Assembly: GCF_016654015.1 (NCBI RefSeq)
Contig: NZ_JAEPWM010000001.1
Coordinates: 62,001 to 126,000 of the forward strand
Source: Ramlibacter ginsenosidimutans
Lineage (GTDB): Bacteria; Pseudomonadota; Gammaproteobacteria; Burkholderiales; Burkholderiaceae_C
Direction of reading: 5' to 3'
DNA: 64,000 nucleotides
Shown: positions 42,488 through 50,633 of the stretch, piece after piece
Numbering within the stretch: position 1 is the first letter of the stretch
How the letters are laid out: each line of letters opens with the position of its first letter
Notes under the pieces: model-generated
Seen by the model: the letters and a program-made list of their open reading frames with translations, nothing else
Databases searched by the model: none
Told to the model about the DNA's origin: nothing
Translations under genes and position numbers: made by a program

Positions 42488-43174
42488 TTACTCCTTGGAA
42501 CTCTTCGCCGCGCGGGCAGGCCTGGTCTTGGTGGTGGTGGCAGCGCCGTAATGCTGCAGGATGTGCTCGAAGCCCGCATTGGCACGGGCGATGGAGCCGG
42601 GGTTCTTCAGGAAGCGCGCCTCGTAGTGCAGCGCGAGGATGAGGCCGTGGATCTCGAAGAGCATCTGCTCTTCGTCGGTGGCGGCATCGAGGTGCCCTTC
42701 CTCCTTGGCCATGGCAATCGCGCGCTTCATCGCGTCGTGCCAGGTCTGCACGGACGAAGCGAGCGCGTCGCGCACGGGCCCGGGACGGTCGTCGAATTCC
42801 ACGGCGCCGCTGATGTAGATGCAGCCGGAGTCGATCTCCACCGATGTGCGCTGCATCCAGTGCGCGAACATCGCGCGCAGGCGCGGCAGGCCGCGCGGCT
42901 CGCCCAGCGAGGGATAGAACACCTCCTGCTCGAAGCGCTGGTGGTACTCGCGCACCACCGAGATCTGCATCTCCTCGCGCGAGCCGAAGTGGGCGAAGAC
43001 GCCCGACTTCGACATCTGCGTAACTTCCGCGAGGGCGCCGATGGACAGGCCTTCGAGCCCGATCTGGGTGGCGAGGCCCAGCGCGGCGTCGACGATGGCC
43101 GCCTTGGTCTGCTGGCCCTTCTGCAAGGCCTTGCCCGCACGGGCGGGCTTCACGGGCAGGTCGGTGACGGACAT
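42488..43174 (-). CDS. TetR family regulator of the fatty-acid operon
   Basis: This 228-residue protein has a TetR HTH (GLSIGALAEVTQMSKSGVFA then HFGSREEMQISVV) and a TetR_C ligand domain in the rest. It is the first gene of the fatty-acid degradation operon (dehydrogenase, FadB-like, thiolase and others), five bases before the dehydrogenase gene. By analogy with FadR/PsrA-type TetR regulators it would respond to acyl-CoA and repress its own operon through the palindrome just upstream. Confidence 0.9.
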   Translation of the reverse strand: MSVTDLPVKPARAGKALQKGQQTKAAIVDAALGLATQIGLEGLSIGALAEVTQMSKSGVFAHFGSREEMQISVVREYHQRFEQEVFYPSLGEPRGLPRLRAMFAHWMQRTSVEIDSGCIYISGAVEFDDRPGPVRDALASSVQTWHDAMKRAIAMAKEEGHLDAATDEEQMLFEIHGLILALHYEARFLKNPGSIARANAGFEHILQHYGAATTTKTRPARAAKSSKE

Positions 43175-43188
43175 GGCTTGGGAATTGA

Positions 43189-43206
43189 AAAACGAACGAT
43201 CGTGCT
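43189..43206. promoter_or_regulatory. Putative TetR operator upstream of the fatty-acid operon
   Basis: AAACGAACGATCGTGCTA has near-symmetric arms around CGATCG (ACGAACGATCGTGC), 15-32 bp upstream of the TetR start, within an AT-rich stretch that could overlap the promoter. Assignment is by position and symmetry. Confidence 0.45.
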
Positions 43207-43409
43207 ATTTTGCCCGAAATCCGGTCGGATGCGGAAGGCAGGCGGCGACTGCAGGCAATCCAGGCCGGCCGAATGCTTTCCCCGGTGTCTTCTCCAGGGC
43301 GCCGCGTACCTGCGAGGCCGCGCAGCAGATCGTCGCATCGGATACATGTCCATACACATCGCAACCGGCCGGGGCGTAGCGTCTGGACAGGCCAACCGGG
43401 GGAAGAGGC

Positions 43410-44414
43410 ATGAGAGCGGCGCTCAGATCCATCGTCAACCACCGGTGGTTCCAGTCCACGTTTGCGCGGAACCGCGGAGTGATCGACTGGCTGTTCTCGT
43501 ATTCCATCATTCCCGCGGCGTACCTGCTGCTGGCCTATCGGCGCCTGGGTGCCGGCGACCTGCCCCGGACCACCACACGCCTGAGAGACATCGGCGTGTT
43601 CCCGATCCGCAATCACTACTACGAGCCGCTGTTCGACCATCGGCAGCTGGCTGCGCCGTCGCAGGAGGGTCGCCGCCTGCCGGGGCTGGACCTGAACGTG
43701 CCCGGCCAGCTCGCCTTCCTGCAGCAGCTTCGCTGCGCCGACGAACTGCGGGCACTGCGCCTGCAGGAACCCGGCGACGGCGTCGCTTCGTTCTGCATCG
43801 TGAACGACACCTTTCCTTCGGGCGACGCCGATTTCCTGTACCAGTTCCTGCGGCAGGTGAAGCCGGCGAAGGTGGTGGAAGTGGGGAGCGGCAACTCCAC
43901 GAAGCTGGCCCGCCTCGCGCTGCAGAAGAACCAGGCCGAAACCGGGCAGGCTGCTCAACACATCTGCATCGAGCCTTACGAGCAGCCCTGGCTGGAGCAG
44001 CTGGAGGGCGTAAAGGTCGTGCGCAAGCGCGTGGAGGACTGCGGCATCGACTGGGCTTCCGAACTGAACGCCGGAGATCTCCTGTTCATCGACTCGTCCC
44101 ACGTGATCCGGCCCCAGGGCGACGTGGTGACCGAGTACCTGGAGATCCTGCCGCTGCTCCAACCCGGCGTGTACGTCCACATCCACGACATCTTCACCCC
44201 CAGGGATTACCTGCCGTACTGGCTCGCGCAGCACGTGAGGTTCTGGAACGAGCAGTACCTGCTCGAGGCGCTGCTGACAAACACGACGCGCTACCAGGTC
44301 GTCGCCGCACTCAATTACCTGACGCACAACCACTACGAAGAGATGAGCCGGGTGTGCCCCTACTTGACACCCGAGCACGAGCCCAGCTCGTTCTACTTCC
44401 GCGTCGCTGCCTGA
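43410..44414 (+). CDS. Class I SAM-dependent methyltransferase
   Basis: This 334-residue protein has a Rossmann methyltransferase core: motif I VVEVGSGNSTKLARLAL (about 152-168), then CIEPYEQPW, GDLLFIDSSHVI and PGVYVHIHDIFTPRDY, as in the Methyltransf_24 type. The N-terminal 130 residues form an extra helical region with a hydrophobic stretch. The substrate is unknown; related proteins lie in surface-glycan loci. The ATG at 43410 has a purine-rich GGGGGAAGAGGC before it. Confidence 0.82.
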   Translation: MRAALRSIVNHRWFQSTFARNRGVIDWLFSYSIIPAAYLLLAYRRLGAGDLPRTTTRLRDIGVFPIRNHYYEPLFDHRQLAAPSQEGRRLPGLDLNVPGQLAFLQQLRCADELRALRLQEPGDGVASFCIVNDTFPSGDADFLYQFLRQVKPAKVVEVGSGNSTKLARLALQKNQAETGQAAQHICIEPYEQPWLEQLEGVKVVRKRVEDCGIDWASELNAGDLLFIDSSHVIRPQGDVVTEYLEILPLLQPGVYVHIHDIFTPRDYLPYWLAQHVRFWNEQYLLEALLTNTTRYQVVAALNYLTHNHYEEMSRVCPYLTPEHEPSSFYFRVAA

Positions 44415-44416
44415 AG

Positions 44417-44645
44417 CCGCATCCGGCGCAGCACGCTTGCGCGGCCGCGGCTGGCACGTGCAGTGGTACGTGGCGCCCGCGGTGCTCCCGCCGCTCGCGG
44501 GATGGCAGCAGGAGTGTCGCGTGCCCTTCGTGCTCGACCACCTGGCCGGGATGACAGCGGCGCACGCGCAGGACGACGGTCACGCGCTCGCTGGGCGATG
44601 CGGCGGCGCGCGCGGTGCGGCAGGCCGGGGCGCGGCTGTACGCCT
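44417..44645 (+). pseudogene. Amidohydrolase (lactonase-type, COG3618) remnant
   Basis: A short frame with no start encodes AARLRGRGWHVQWYVAPAVL then VPFVLDHLAGMTAAH. This matches the middle of TIM-barrel amidohydrolases of the PF04909/COG3618 group, which includes sugar-acid lactonases. Similarity ends near 44560. One frame over, LGDAAARAVRQAGARLYA then a stop looks like another gene end. The barrel, its metal His residues and both termini are missing. A functional gene is excluded; the parent family is likely but not certain. Confidence 0.5.
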
Positions 44646-44705
44646 GACTCGCGCCGCCGGCGCGCGTCCGGGCGGCCGATACCCCGGCGGGCAAACCTGC
44701 GCGGC

Positions 44706-45557
44706 TCAGGACGCCTTGTACGGCACGATCAGCTGGCGCTGCTCGCCCAGGCCGTCGATGCCCAGCGTCATGACGTCGCCCTTCTTCAGGAACTTCGGCG
44801 GCTTCATTCCCAGGCCCACGCCGGGCGGCGTGCCGGTGGTGATCACGTCGCCGGGCTCCAGCGTCATGAAGTGGCTGCAGTAGCTCACGAGCTTGGCGCA
44901 GTTGAAGATCATCGTCTTCGTGTTACCGGTCTGCATGCGCTCGCCGTTGACGTCCAGCCACATGCCCAGGCGCTGCACGTTCGGGACTTCGTCGGCGGTC
45001 ACGAGCCACGGGCCGATCGGGCCGAAGGTGTCGCAGCCCTTGCCCTTGTCCCATTGCGAGCCGCGCTCCAGCTGGAACTCGCGCTCGCTCACGTCGTTCA
45101 CCACGGTGTACCCGGCCACGTGCGCGAGCGCCTTGGTGGTCGGCACATAGCGGGCGGTGGTGCCGATGACGATGCCCAGCTCCACTTCCCAGTCGGTCTT
45201 GACGGAGCCGCGCGGCAGCATCACCGGATCGTTCGCGCCCTGGATGCAGCTGGTCGCCTTCATGAAGACGATCGGCTCCTTCGGGATGGGCATGTTCGAT
45301 TCGGCAGCGTGGTCCGAATAGTTCAGGCCGATGGCGATGAACTTGGGCACGTGCGCGATCGGGCAGCCGAAGCGCGGGTTGCCGCGCACCAGCGGCAGCT
45401 TGGCGACGTTCGCCTTGCGGATGCGCGCGAGGCCCACCGAGCCGAGCTGGGCCGGGCCGATGTCGGGCACCACGCTGCTCAGGTCGCGCAGCTTGCCGTC
45501 AGCGTCGATCAGGCCCGGTTTTTCCTTGCCGGGGTTGCCATAGCGAACCAGTTTCAT
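44706..45557 (-). CDS. Fumarylacetoacetate hydrolase family protein
   Basis: This 283-residue protein has the FAH core: FIAIGLNYSDHAAESNMPIP, metal ligands in DWEVELGIVIG (about 136-146), and GDVITTGTPPGVGLGMKP near the C terminus. In non-phosphorylated L-fucose/L-rhamnose pathways an enzyme of this type cleaves 2,4-diketo-3-deoxy sugar acids to pyruvate and lactate; ureidoglycolate lyase is another possible activity. The ATG at 45557 has GAGGAAAGAAG before it. It is the last gene of the minus-strand sugar-acid operon. Confidence 0.9.
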   Translation of the reverse strand: MKLVRYGNPGKEKPGLIDADGKLRDLSSVVPDIGPAQLGSVGLARIRKANVAKLPLVRGNPRFGCPIAHVPKFIAIGLNYSDHAAESNMPIPKEPIVFMKATSCIQGANDPVMLPRGSVKTDWEVELGIVIGTTARYVPTTKALAHVAGYTVVNDVSEREFQLERGSQWDKGKGCDTFGPIGPWLVTADEVPNVQRLGMWLDVNGERMQTGNTKTMIFNCAKLVSYCSHFMTLEPGDVITTGTPPGVGLGMKPPKFLKKGDVMTLGIDGLGEQRQLIVPYKAS

Positions 45558-45582
45558 TCTTCTTTCCTCGTTGTTGGGGGAT

Positions 45583-46329
45583 CTAGTAAGTCGAGCGGCC
45601 ACCGGAGAGGTCGAACACCGCGCCGGTGGAGAAGGAGCAGTCCTCGGTGCAGAGCCAGCCGACCAGAGCCGCGATTTCCTCGGGCGTGCCGAAGCGGCCC
45701 ATGGGGATCTTGGAGAGCATGAACTGGATGTGCGCCTCGGTCATCTGGTCGAAGATCGCCGTCTTCACGGCCGCCGGAGTCACGCAGTTCACGCGCACCT
45801 CGGTGTCGGCGAGCTCCTTGCCCAGCGACTTGGTCAGCGCGATGACGGCGGCCTTGCTCGCACTGTACGCGCTCGCATTGGGGTTGCCGTCCTTGCCGGC
45901 CACCGACGCGATGTTGACGATGCGGCCGTAGCCGGCCTGCCGCATCACGGGCACCACCTCGCGGCAGCAGAGGAACAGGCCCGTGAGATTCACCTCGATC
46001 ACCTGGCGCCAGGCATCGACCGGGTACTCCCACAGCTTCGTGTTCGGGCCGGTGATGCCCGCGCTGTTCACGAGCGCATCCACGCGCTGGCTGCGCCGCA
46101 CCGTGGATTGCAAGGCATCGCGCACCGAGGTCTCGTCGGTGACGTCCACCTGCACGAAGCTGCAGCCTGCACCGAGCCGTTCGGCGGCGGTGCGGCCCGC
46201 GGCCAGGTCGCGGTCCCACACCGCCACGCTGCCGCCGGAAGCGACGAGCCGTTGCGCGATGGCGAAGCCCAGCCCCGTCGCACCGCCGGTGACGATGGCG
46301 TGGCGGCCCTGGAAGTCCAGCTGGTTCAT
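45583..46329 (-). CDS. SDR family dehydrogenase (sugar or sugar-acid type), first
   Basis: This 248-residue classical SDR has VTGGATGLGFAIAQRLVASG (14-33), NSAGITGPN, the catalytic Tyr-Lys in SAYSASKAAVIAL and a C-terminal FSTGAVFDLSGGRSTY. An Asp after beta-2 (WDRD) suggests NAD preference. Its start overlaps the stop of the second SDR by 4 bases. With the FAH enzyme, it could oxidise a 2-keto-3-deoxy sugar acid. Confidence 0.9.
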   Translation of the reverse strand: MNQLDFQGRHAIVTGGATGLGFAIAQRLVASGGSVAVWDRDLAAGRTAAERLGAGCSFVQVDVTDETSVRDALQSTVRRSQRVDALVNSAGITGPNTKLWEYPVDAWRQVIEVNLTGLFLCCREVVPVMRQAGYGRIVNIASVAGKDGNPNASAYSASKAAVIALTKSLGKELADTEVRVNCVTPAAVKTAIFDQMTEAHIQFMLSKIPMGRFGTPEEIAALVGWLCTEDCSFSTGAVFDLSGGRSTY

Positions 46330-47072
46330 ATCGTGATCCCTCCATCCACCGCATAAGCCTGTCCGGTCACGAAGCGCGACTCCTCGCTGGCGAGGTAGAC
46401 CACCAGCGGCGCGATCTCCTGCGCCGTGGCGAGGCGGCCCATGGGCTGGCGCGCGACGAACGCCTGGCGCGCCGCGTCCGGATCCGGGTTGGCGTTGATG
46501 CGGTCCTGCAGCGAGGGCGTGTCCACGGTGCCGGGACAGATCGCGTTGCAGCGGATGCCGTGCGCGACGTAGTCGGCGGCGACGCTCTTGGTCAGCCCGA
46601 TCACCGCGGCCTTGGTCGTGCCGTAGATGAAGCGATTGGGCAGGCCCTTGATGCTGCTGCACACGCTGGCCATGTTGATGATGCTGCCGGCGCCCTGCCC
46701 GCCCTGGTTCTGCAGCATGCGCGGCAGCGCCGCCTGGATCGCCCAGAACTGCGCGCGCACGTTGAGGTTGAGCGCGAAGTTCCACTCTTCATCAGTGGCC
46801 TGCAGGGCCGTGCCACTGTGCACGAAGCCCGCGCAATTGAACAGGATGTCGATGGCGGGCATCTCGCCGATGACGCGCGCGATCGCCTGCTTGTCCAGCA
46901 CGTCGAGCTGCACGCAGCGCACGTTGGCCACGCCTTCGTAGCTCTCCAGCAGGCGCGGGTTCACGTCGGTGGCCCACACCTGCGCGCCATCGGCGGCCAG
47001 GGCCAGCGCACTCGCGCGGCCGATGCCCTGGCCGGCGGCGGTGACCAGGGCGGTCTTGTTCTTCAGTCGCAC
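46326..47072 (-). CDS. SDR family dehydrogenase (sugar or sugar-acid type), second
   Basis: This 248-residue classical SDR has VTAAGQGIGRASALALAADG (10-29), NCAGFVHSG, the active-site Tyr-Lys in FIYGTTKAAVIGL and a C-terminal VTGQAYAVDGGITI. The motif set matches BDH2-like and 2-keto-3-deoxy-L-fuconate dehydrogenase-like enzymes. The start is the GTG at 47072 with AAGGAG 6 bases upstream. It is the first gene of the minus-strand operon and shares its control region with the divergent GntR gene. Confidence 0.9.
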   Translation of the reverse strand: MRLKNKTALVTAAGQGIGRASALALAADGAQVWATDVNPRLLESYEGVANVRCVQLDVLDKQAIARVIGEMPAIDILFNCAGFVHSGTALQATDEEWNFALNLNVRAQFWAIQAALPRMLQNQGGQGAGSIINMASVCSSIKGLPNRFIYGTTKAAVIGLTKSVAADYVAHGIRCNAICPGTVDTPSLQDRINANPDPDAARQAFVARQPMGRLATAQEIAPLVVYLASEESRFVTGQAYAVDGGITI

Positions 47073-47086
47073 TTCGTGCTCCTTCG

Positions 47087-47120
47087 TAGGGGCTAGAGCT
47101 TAGGGGCTAGGGACTAGGGG
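47087..47120 (-). repeat. CCCCTAG heptamer array, minus-strand orientation
   Basis: About five copies of a 7-bp unit (TAGGGGC on the plus strand, i.e. CCCCTAG-like on the minus strand), some diverged, lie just upstream of the GTG and Shine-Dalgarno of the second SDR. It mirrors the longer array at 47192-47254. Confidence 0.75.
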
Positions 47121-47159
47121 AACAACCGGATGCAAGCCAGCTGCGTCCGCCGCATCATA

Positions 47160-47182
47160 ATTGGCCTGACCACTTGGCCAAT
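47160..47182. promoter_or_regulatory. Putative GntR operator in the divergent control region
   Basis: ATTGGCC, then nine bases, then GGCCAAT forms a perfect 7-bp inverted repeat in the middle of the 190-bp space between the SDR operon and the GntR gene. FCD-type GntR regulators such as UxuR/ExuR bind related TTGG...CCAA sites. Position and symmetry are the evidence; no footprint is implied. Confidence 0.55.
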
Positions 47183-47191
47183 CCGGTCCGA

Positions 47192-47254
47192 CCCCTAGCC
47201 CCTAGCCCCTAGCCCCTAGCCCCTAGCCCCTAGCCCCTAGCCCCTAGCCCCTAG
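47192..47254 (+). repeat. CCCCTAG heptamer tandem array (nine perfect copies)
   Basis: Nine exact head-to-tail copies of CCCCTAG (63 bp) end 9 bases before the GntR ATG, followed by CCCCGCCCC. The array takes up the place where a Shine-Dalgarno should be. A shorter, diverged array in the opposite orientation precedes the divergent gene. Confidence 0.95.
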
Positions 47255-47263
47255 CCCCGCCCC

Positions 47264-47989
47264 ATGCCCCTGCAGACCGTAGGATCCAGCCGCCTCTATC
47301 GCCAGATCGCCGAGCAGTTGCGCGGCCTGATCTCGGCCGGCGAGTTCGCGGTCGGCACCCGGCTGCCGGCGGAGCGGGACCTGGCGCGCGAGCTGGGCGT
47401 GAGCCGCCCCTCGGTGCGCGAGGCGCTGATCGCCCTCGAAGTCGAAGGCTGGGTGGAGGTGCGCACCGGCTCGGGCATCTACGTGCTGCCGGCGCAGCAG
47501 CGGCAGTCGCAGCGCCTGCCGGCAGCGCATGCGAACGACGGCAACGACTGGGGCCCGCTGGAAGTGATGCGCGCCCGTGAACTGGTCGAAGCCGAAGTGG
47601 CGGCGCTGGCGGCGCGCAACGCGCGCAAGCCGCAGGTAGGCGCCATCGCCGCCGCGCTGGAGCGCATGCACGAAGACGTGGCCGCCGGCATCGCGCCCTC
47701 GGAGAGCGACGAGACCTTCCACGCGGCGATCGCCGACGCCTGCGGCAACGAGGTGCTGTGCGATACGGTGCGCAAGTACTGGAGCACACGCCATGGGCCG
47801 CTGTTCGAGCGGCTCGGCGACCACTTCGAAACACCGGCCTCCTGGCGGACCGCGCTCGCCGAGCACGCCGCCGTCCTCGCGGCGATCCGCGTGCGCGACC
47901 CCGACGCCGCGCGCACGGCGATGCAGCAACACCTGAAGAAAGCCACGGGCCGGTACAGCGCGAGCTGGCGGCGCACGCGCCCGGCCTGA
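47264..47989 (+). CDS. GntR family regulator, FCD subfamily
   Basis: This 241-residue protein has a winged-helix HTH (FAVGTRLPAERDLARELGVS then RPSVREALIALEVEGWVEVR) and the all-helical FCD effector domain (VMRARELVEAEVAALAARNA, with metal/ligand residues in DETFHAAIADACGNEVL and the late LAEHAAVLAAI). FCD members respond to sugar acids and other carboxylates. It is divergent from the SDR/FAH operon and upstream of the UxaA-type dehydratase gene, so it probably controls both. No Shine-Dalgarno precedes the ATG. Confidence 0.9.
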   Translation: MPLQTVGSSRLYRQIAEQLRGLISAGEFAVGTRLPAERDLARELGVSRPSVREALIALEVEGWVEVRTGSGIYVLPAQQRQSQRLPAAHANDGNDWGPLEVMRARELVEAEVAALAARNARKPQVGAIAAALERMHEDVAAGIAPSESDETFHAAIADACGNEVLCDTVRKYWSTRHGPLFERLGDHFETPASWRTALAEHAAVLAAIRVRDPDAARTAMQQHLKKATGRYSASWRRTRPA

Positions 47990-48003
47990 ACCTGGAACCC
48001 CGC

Positions 48004-49530
48004 ATGACCCCTTTCATCCGCCTCCATCCGAACGACGACGTCCTCATCGCCCGCACGCAATTGCTGGGCGGAACCAGCGTCGAGAACGTCACCGTGCGCG
48101 GGCTCGTCCCGCCCGGCCACAAGCTGGCGGTGCACGACATCGCCGCCGGCCAGCCGGTGCGGCGCTACAACCAGATCATCGGCTTCGCCAGCCGCCCCAT
48201 CGCCGCCGGCGAGCACGTGCACACGCACAACCTCGACGTGGGACCCGACGGCGGCGACTTCGCGCGCGACTACGCCTTCGGCGCCGACGTGAAGCCGGAG
48301 CCGGCCCGGCGCGAGGCCACGTTCCTGGGCATCAAGCGCCCCGACGGCCGCGTCGCGACGCGCAACTACATCGGCATCCTGTCCAGCGTGAACTGCTCGG
48401 CGACGGCCGCGCGCGCGATCGCGGACCACTTCTCGCGCCAGACCAACCCCCAGGCCCTGGCGGCCTACCCGAACGTCGACGGCGTGGTCGCGCTCACGCA
48501 CGGCACCGGCTGCGGCATGGACACCGAAGGCCTGGGCATGCACATCCTGGAACGCACGCTCGCGGGCTATGCGACGCATGCGAACTTCGCCGCCGTCATC
48601 GTGGTGGGACTGGGCTGCGAGGCGAACCAGATCAATGCGTGGCTCGCGCACAGCAGCCTGCGCCAAGGCGAGACGCTGCAGGTGTTCAACATCCAGGACA
48701 CCGGCGGCACGCGGCGCACCGTGGAGAAGGGCATCGGGCTGGTGAAGGACATGCTGCCGCGCGCCAACCGCGTGAAGCGCGAGCCTTGCAGCGCCTCGCA
48801 CATCACCATCGGCCTGCAGTGCGGCGGCTCCGACGGCTATTCGGGCATCAGCGCCAATCCGGCGCTGGGCGCGGCAGTGGACCTGCTGGTCGCGCACGGC
48901 GGCACCGCCATCCTGTCCGAGACCCCCGAGATCTACGGCGCCGAGCACCTGCTCACGCGGCGCGCCGTGCGGCGCGAGGTCGGCGAGAAACTCATCGAAC
49001 GCATCCATTGGTGGGAGCACTACACCAAGGTGAACGAAGGCGAGATGAACAACAACCCCTCGCCGGGGAACAAGGCCGGCGGCCTCACGACCATCCTGGA
49101 GAAGTCGCTGGGCGCCGTCGCCAAGGGCGGCACCAGCAACCTGCAGGCGGTGTACGAATACGCGGAGCCGGTGACGGCGCACGGCTTCGTCTACATGGAC
49201 ACGCCCGGGTACGATCCGGTCAGCGCCACGGGCCAGGTGGCCGGCGGCGCCAACATGATCTGCTTCACGACCGGACGCGGCTCGGCCTACGGCTGCGCGC
49301 CGTCGCCTTCCCTCAAGCTGGCCACCAACTCCACGCTGTGGCAGCGCCAGGAAGAGGACATGGACATCAACTGCGGCGAGATCATCGACGGCACGAGCTC
49401 GGTCGCGGAAATGGGCGAGCGCATCTTCCGGCTCGTGCTGGCCACCGCCTCGGGCGAGCGCAGCAAGAGCGAACAACATGGCTACGGCCAGAACGAATTC
49501 GTGCCGTGGCAAGTCGGCGCGGTCATGTAA
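48004..49530 (+). CDS. UxaA family (altronate/galactarate-type) dehydratase
   Basis: This 508-residue protein has both halves of the UxaA family: an N-terminal SAF-like domain (RLHPNDDVLIARTQLLGGTS and IAAGEHVHTHNL) and a large C-terminal catalytic region with CGG motifs (THGTGCGMDTEGL, GLQCGGSDGYSGISANPALG and INCGEIIDGTSSV). The Cys residues bind iron. It dehydrates a hexonate-type sugar acid to a 2-keto-3-deoxy acid. The exact isomer (altronate, galactarate or fuconate-like) is open. It starts 15 bp after the GntR gene. Confidence 0.9.
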   Translation: MTPFIRLHPNDDVLIARTQLLGGTSVENVTVRGLVPPGHKLAVHDIAAGQPVRRYNQIIGFASRPIAAGEHVHTHNLDVGPDGGDFARDYAFGADVKPEPARREATFLGIKRPDGRVATRNYIGILSSVNCSATAARAIADHFSRQTNPQALAAYPNVDGVVALTHGTGCGMDTEGLGMHILERTLAGYATHANFAAVIVVGLGCEANQINAWLAHSSLRQGETLQVFNIQDTGGTRRTVEKGIGLVKDMLPRANRVKREPCSASHITIGLQCGGSDGYSGISANPALGAAVDLLVAHGGTAILSETPEIYGAEHLLTRRAVRREVGEKLIERIHWWEHYTKVNEGEMNNNPSPGNKAGGLTTILEKSLGAVAKGGTSNLQAVYEYAEPVTAHGFVYMDTPGYDPVSATGQVAGGANMICFTTGRGSAYGCAPSPSLKLATNSTLWQRQEEDMDINCGEIIDGTSSVAEMGERIFRLVLATASGERSKSEQHGYGQNEFVPWQVGAVM

Positions 49531-49538
49531 GGAGCATC

Positions 49539-50597
49539 ATGAGCAGGACATTCCAGGCGGCGCCGCTGCGCGCCACCATCGCCGCGATCATCCAGGCGGC
49601 CGGCAGCAGTGCGCAGGAGGCGAAGACCGTCGCCGACAACCTGGTGCTGGCCAACCTGAGCGGGCACGACTCGCACGGCGTAGGCATGGTGCCGCGCTAC
49701 GTGGACGCGGTGCTCGAAGGCGGACTCAAGCCCAATGCGAGCGTGAAGGTGCAGTTCGACGGCGGCAGCCTGCTGGCGCTGGACGGCCAGCGCGGCTACG
49801 GGCAGGTGGTGGGCGAGCAGGCGATGACGCTGGCGATCCAGCGCGCGCAGGAGACCGGCAGTTGCGTGATGGCGCTGGCGCACGCGCACCACCTGGGCCG
49901 CATCGGCCACTTCGCCGAGATGGCGGTGGCGCGCGGCCTCGTGTCCATCCACTTCGTCAACGTGCAGTCTCGGCCGGTGGTCGCGCCCTTCGGCGGCGGC
50001 GACGGCCGCTACGGCACCAACCCGTTCACGGTGGGCATCCCGCTGGCGGGGCGCGAGCCCTTCGTGCTGGACTTCGCGACCAGCCGCGTGGCGCAAGGCA
50101 AGATGCGCGTGGCGCACAACGAAGGCCGGCAGGTCGAACCGGGGTACCTGATCGACGAGCAGGGCCGCCCGACGACGAATCCCGGCGTGGTGGTCGTGCC
50201 GCAACCAGGCGGCATGTTCGGCGCCCTGCTCGCCTTCGGCGAACACAAGGGCTACGGCATGGCGGTAGCGTGCGAGCTGCTGGGCGGCGCACTCACCGGC
50301 AGCGGCACCTGGCATCGGCCCGCGGACAACCAGCGCGCCGTCATCAACGGGATGTTCACGATCGTGGTCGACCCGCGCAAGCTCGGCACGCAGGCGAGCT
50401 TCGAGGGCGAGGCGCTGGCCTTCGTCGACTGGCTCAAGCAAAGCCCGCCCGCGCCCGGCGGCGACGGCGTGCTGCTCGCCGGCGAACCCGAACGGCGGGC
50501 GCGGCGCGAGCGCGAGGCGCACGGCTTCGCGGTCGATGACCAGACCTGGGGCGAGATCGTCGCCGCCGCAGGCAAGGTCGGCGCGCGCATCGCCTGA
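49539..50597 (+). CDS. Ldh family oxidoreductase (malate/L-lactate/ureidoglycolate dehydrogenase type)
   Basis: This 352-residue protein has the unusual NAD(P)-binding fold of the Ldh_2 family: NLSGHDSHGVGMVPRYVDAV (the His-bearing catalytic segment, about 38-57), GRIGHFAEMA, PFGGGDGRYGTNPFTVGIP and GEHKGYGMAVACELLGGALT. Such enzymes reduce 2-keto acids or 2-keto-sugar acids. GGAG lies 6 bases before the ATG, and the gene follows the dehydratase by 8 bp. In the pathway it could act on a keto-deoxy acid or on a lactate product. Confidence 0.9.
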   Translation: MSRTFQAAPLRATIAAIIQAAGSSAQEAKTVADNLVLANLSGHDSHGVGMVPRYVDAVLEGGLKPNASVKVQFDGGSLLALDGQRGYGQVVGEQAMTLAIQRAQETGSCVMALAHAHHLGRIGHFAEMAVARGLVSIHFVNVQSRPVVAPFGGGDGRYGTNPFTVGIPLAGREPFVLDFATSRVAQGKMRVAHNEGRQVEPGYLIDEQGRPTTNPGVVVVPQPGGMFGALLAFGEHKGYGMAVACELLGGALTGSGTWHRPADNQRAVINGMFTIVVDPRKLGTQASFEGEALAFVDWLKQSPPAPGGDGVLLAGEPERRARREREAHGFAVDDQTWGEIVAAAGKVGARIA

Positions 50598-50610
50598 CGC
50601 GCCTAGTGGC

Positions 50611-50633
50611 AACGGGCGCGCTTGGCGCCCGTT
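50611..50633. terminator. Bidirectional hairpin between convergent genes
   Basis: AACGGGCGC-GCTTG-GCGCCCGTT forms a perfect 9-bp stem with a 5-base loop between the ends of the Ldh-type gene and the minus-strand secreted-protein gene, whose stop codon overlaps it. A U-tract is absent, so efficiency is uncertain. Confidence 0.6.

Noticed and set aside
47192..47254. CRISPR array
   Set aside because: The repeat unit is only 7 bp with no spacers, so it is a simple tandem array.
50611..50633. Classical Rho-independent terminator with U-tract
   Set aside because: The hairpin is good, but neither side has a T-run. It is recorded only as a hairpin terminator candidate.
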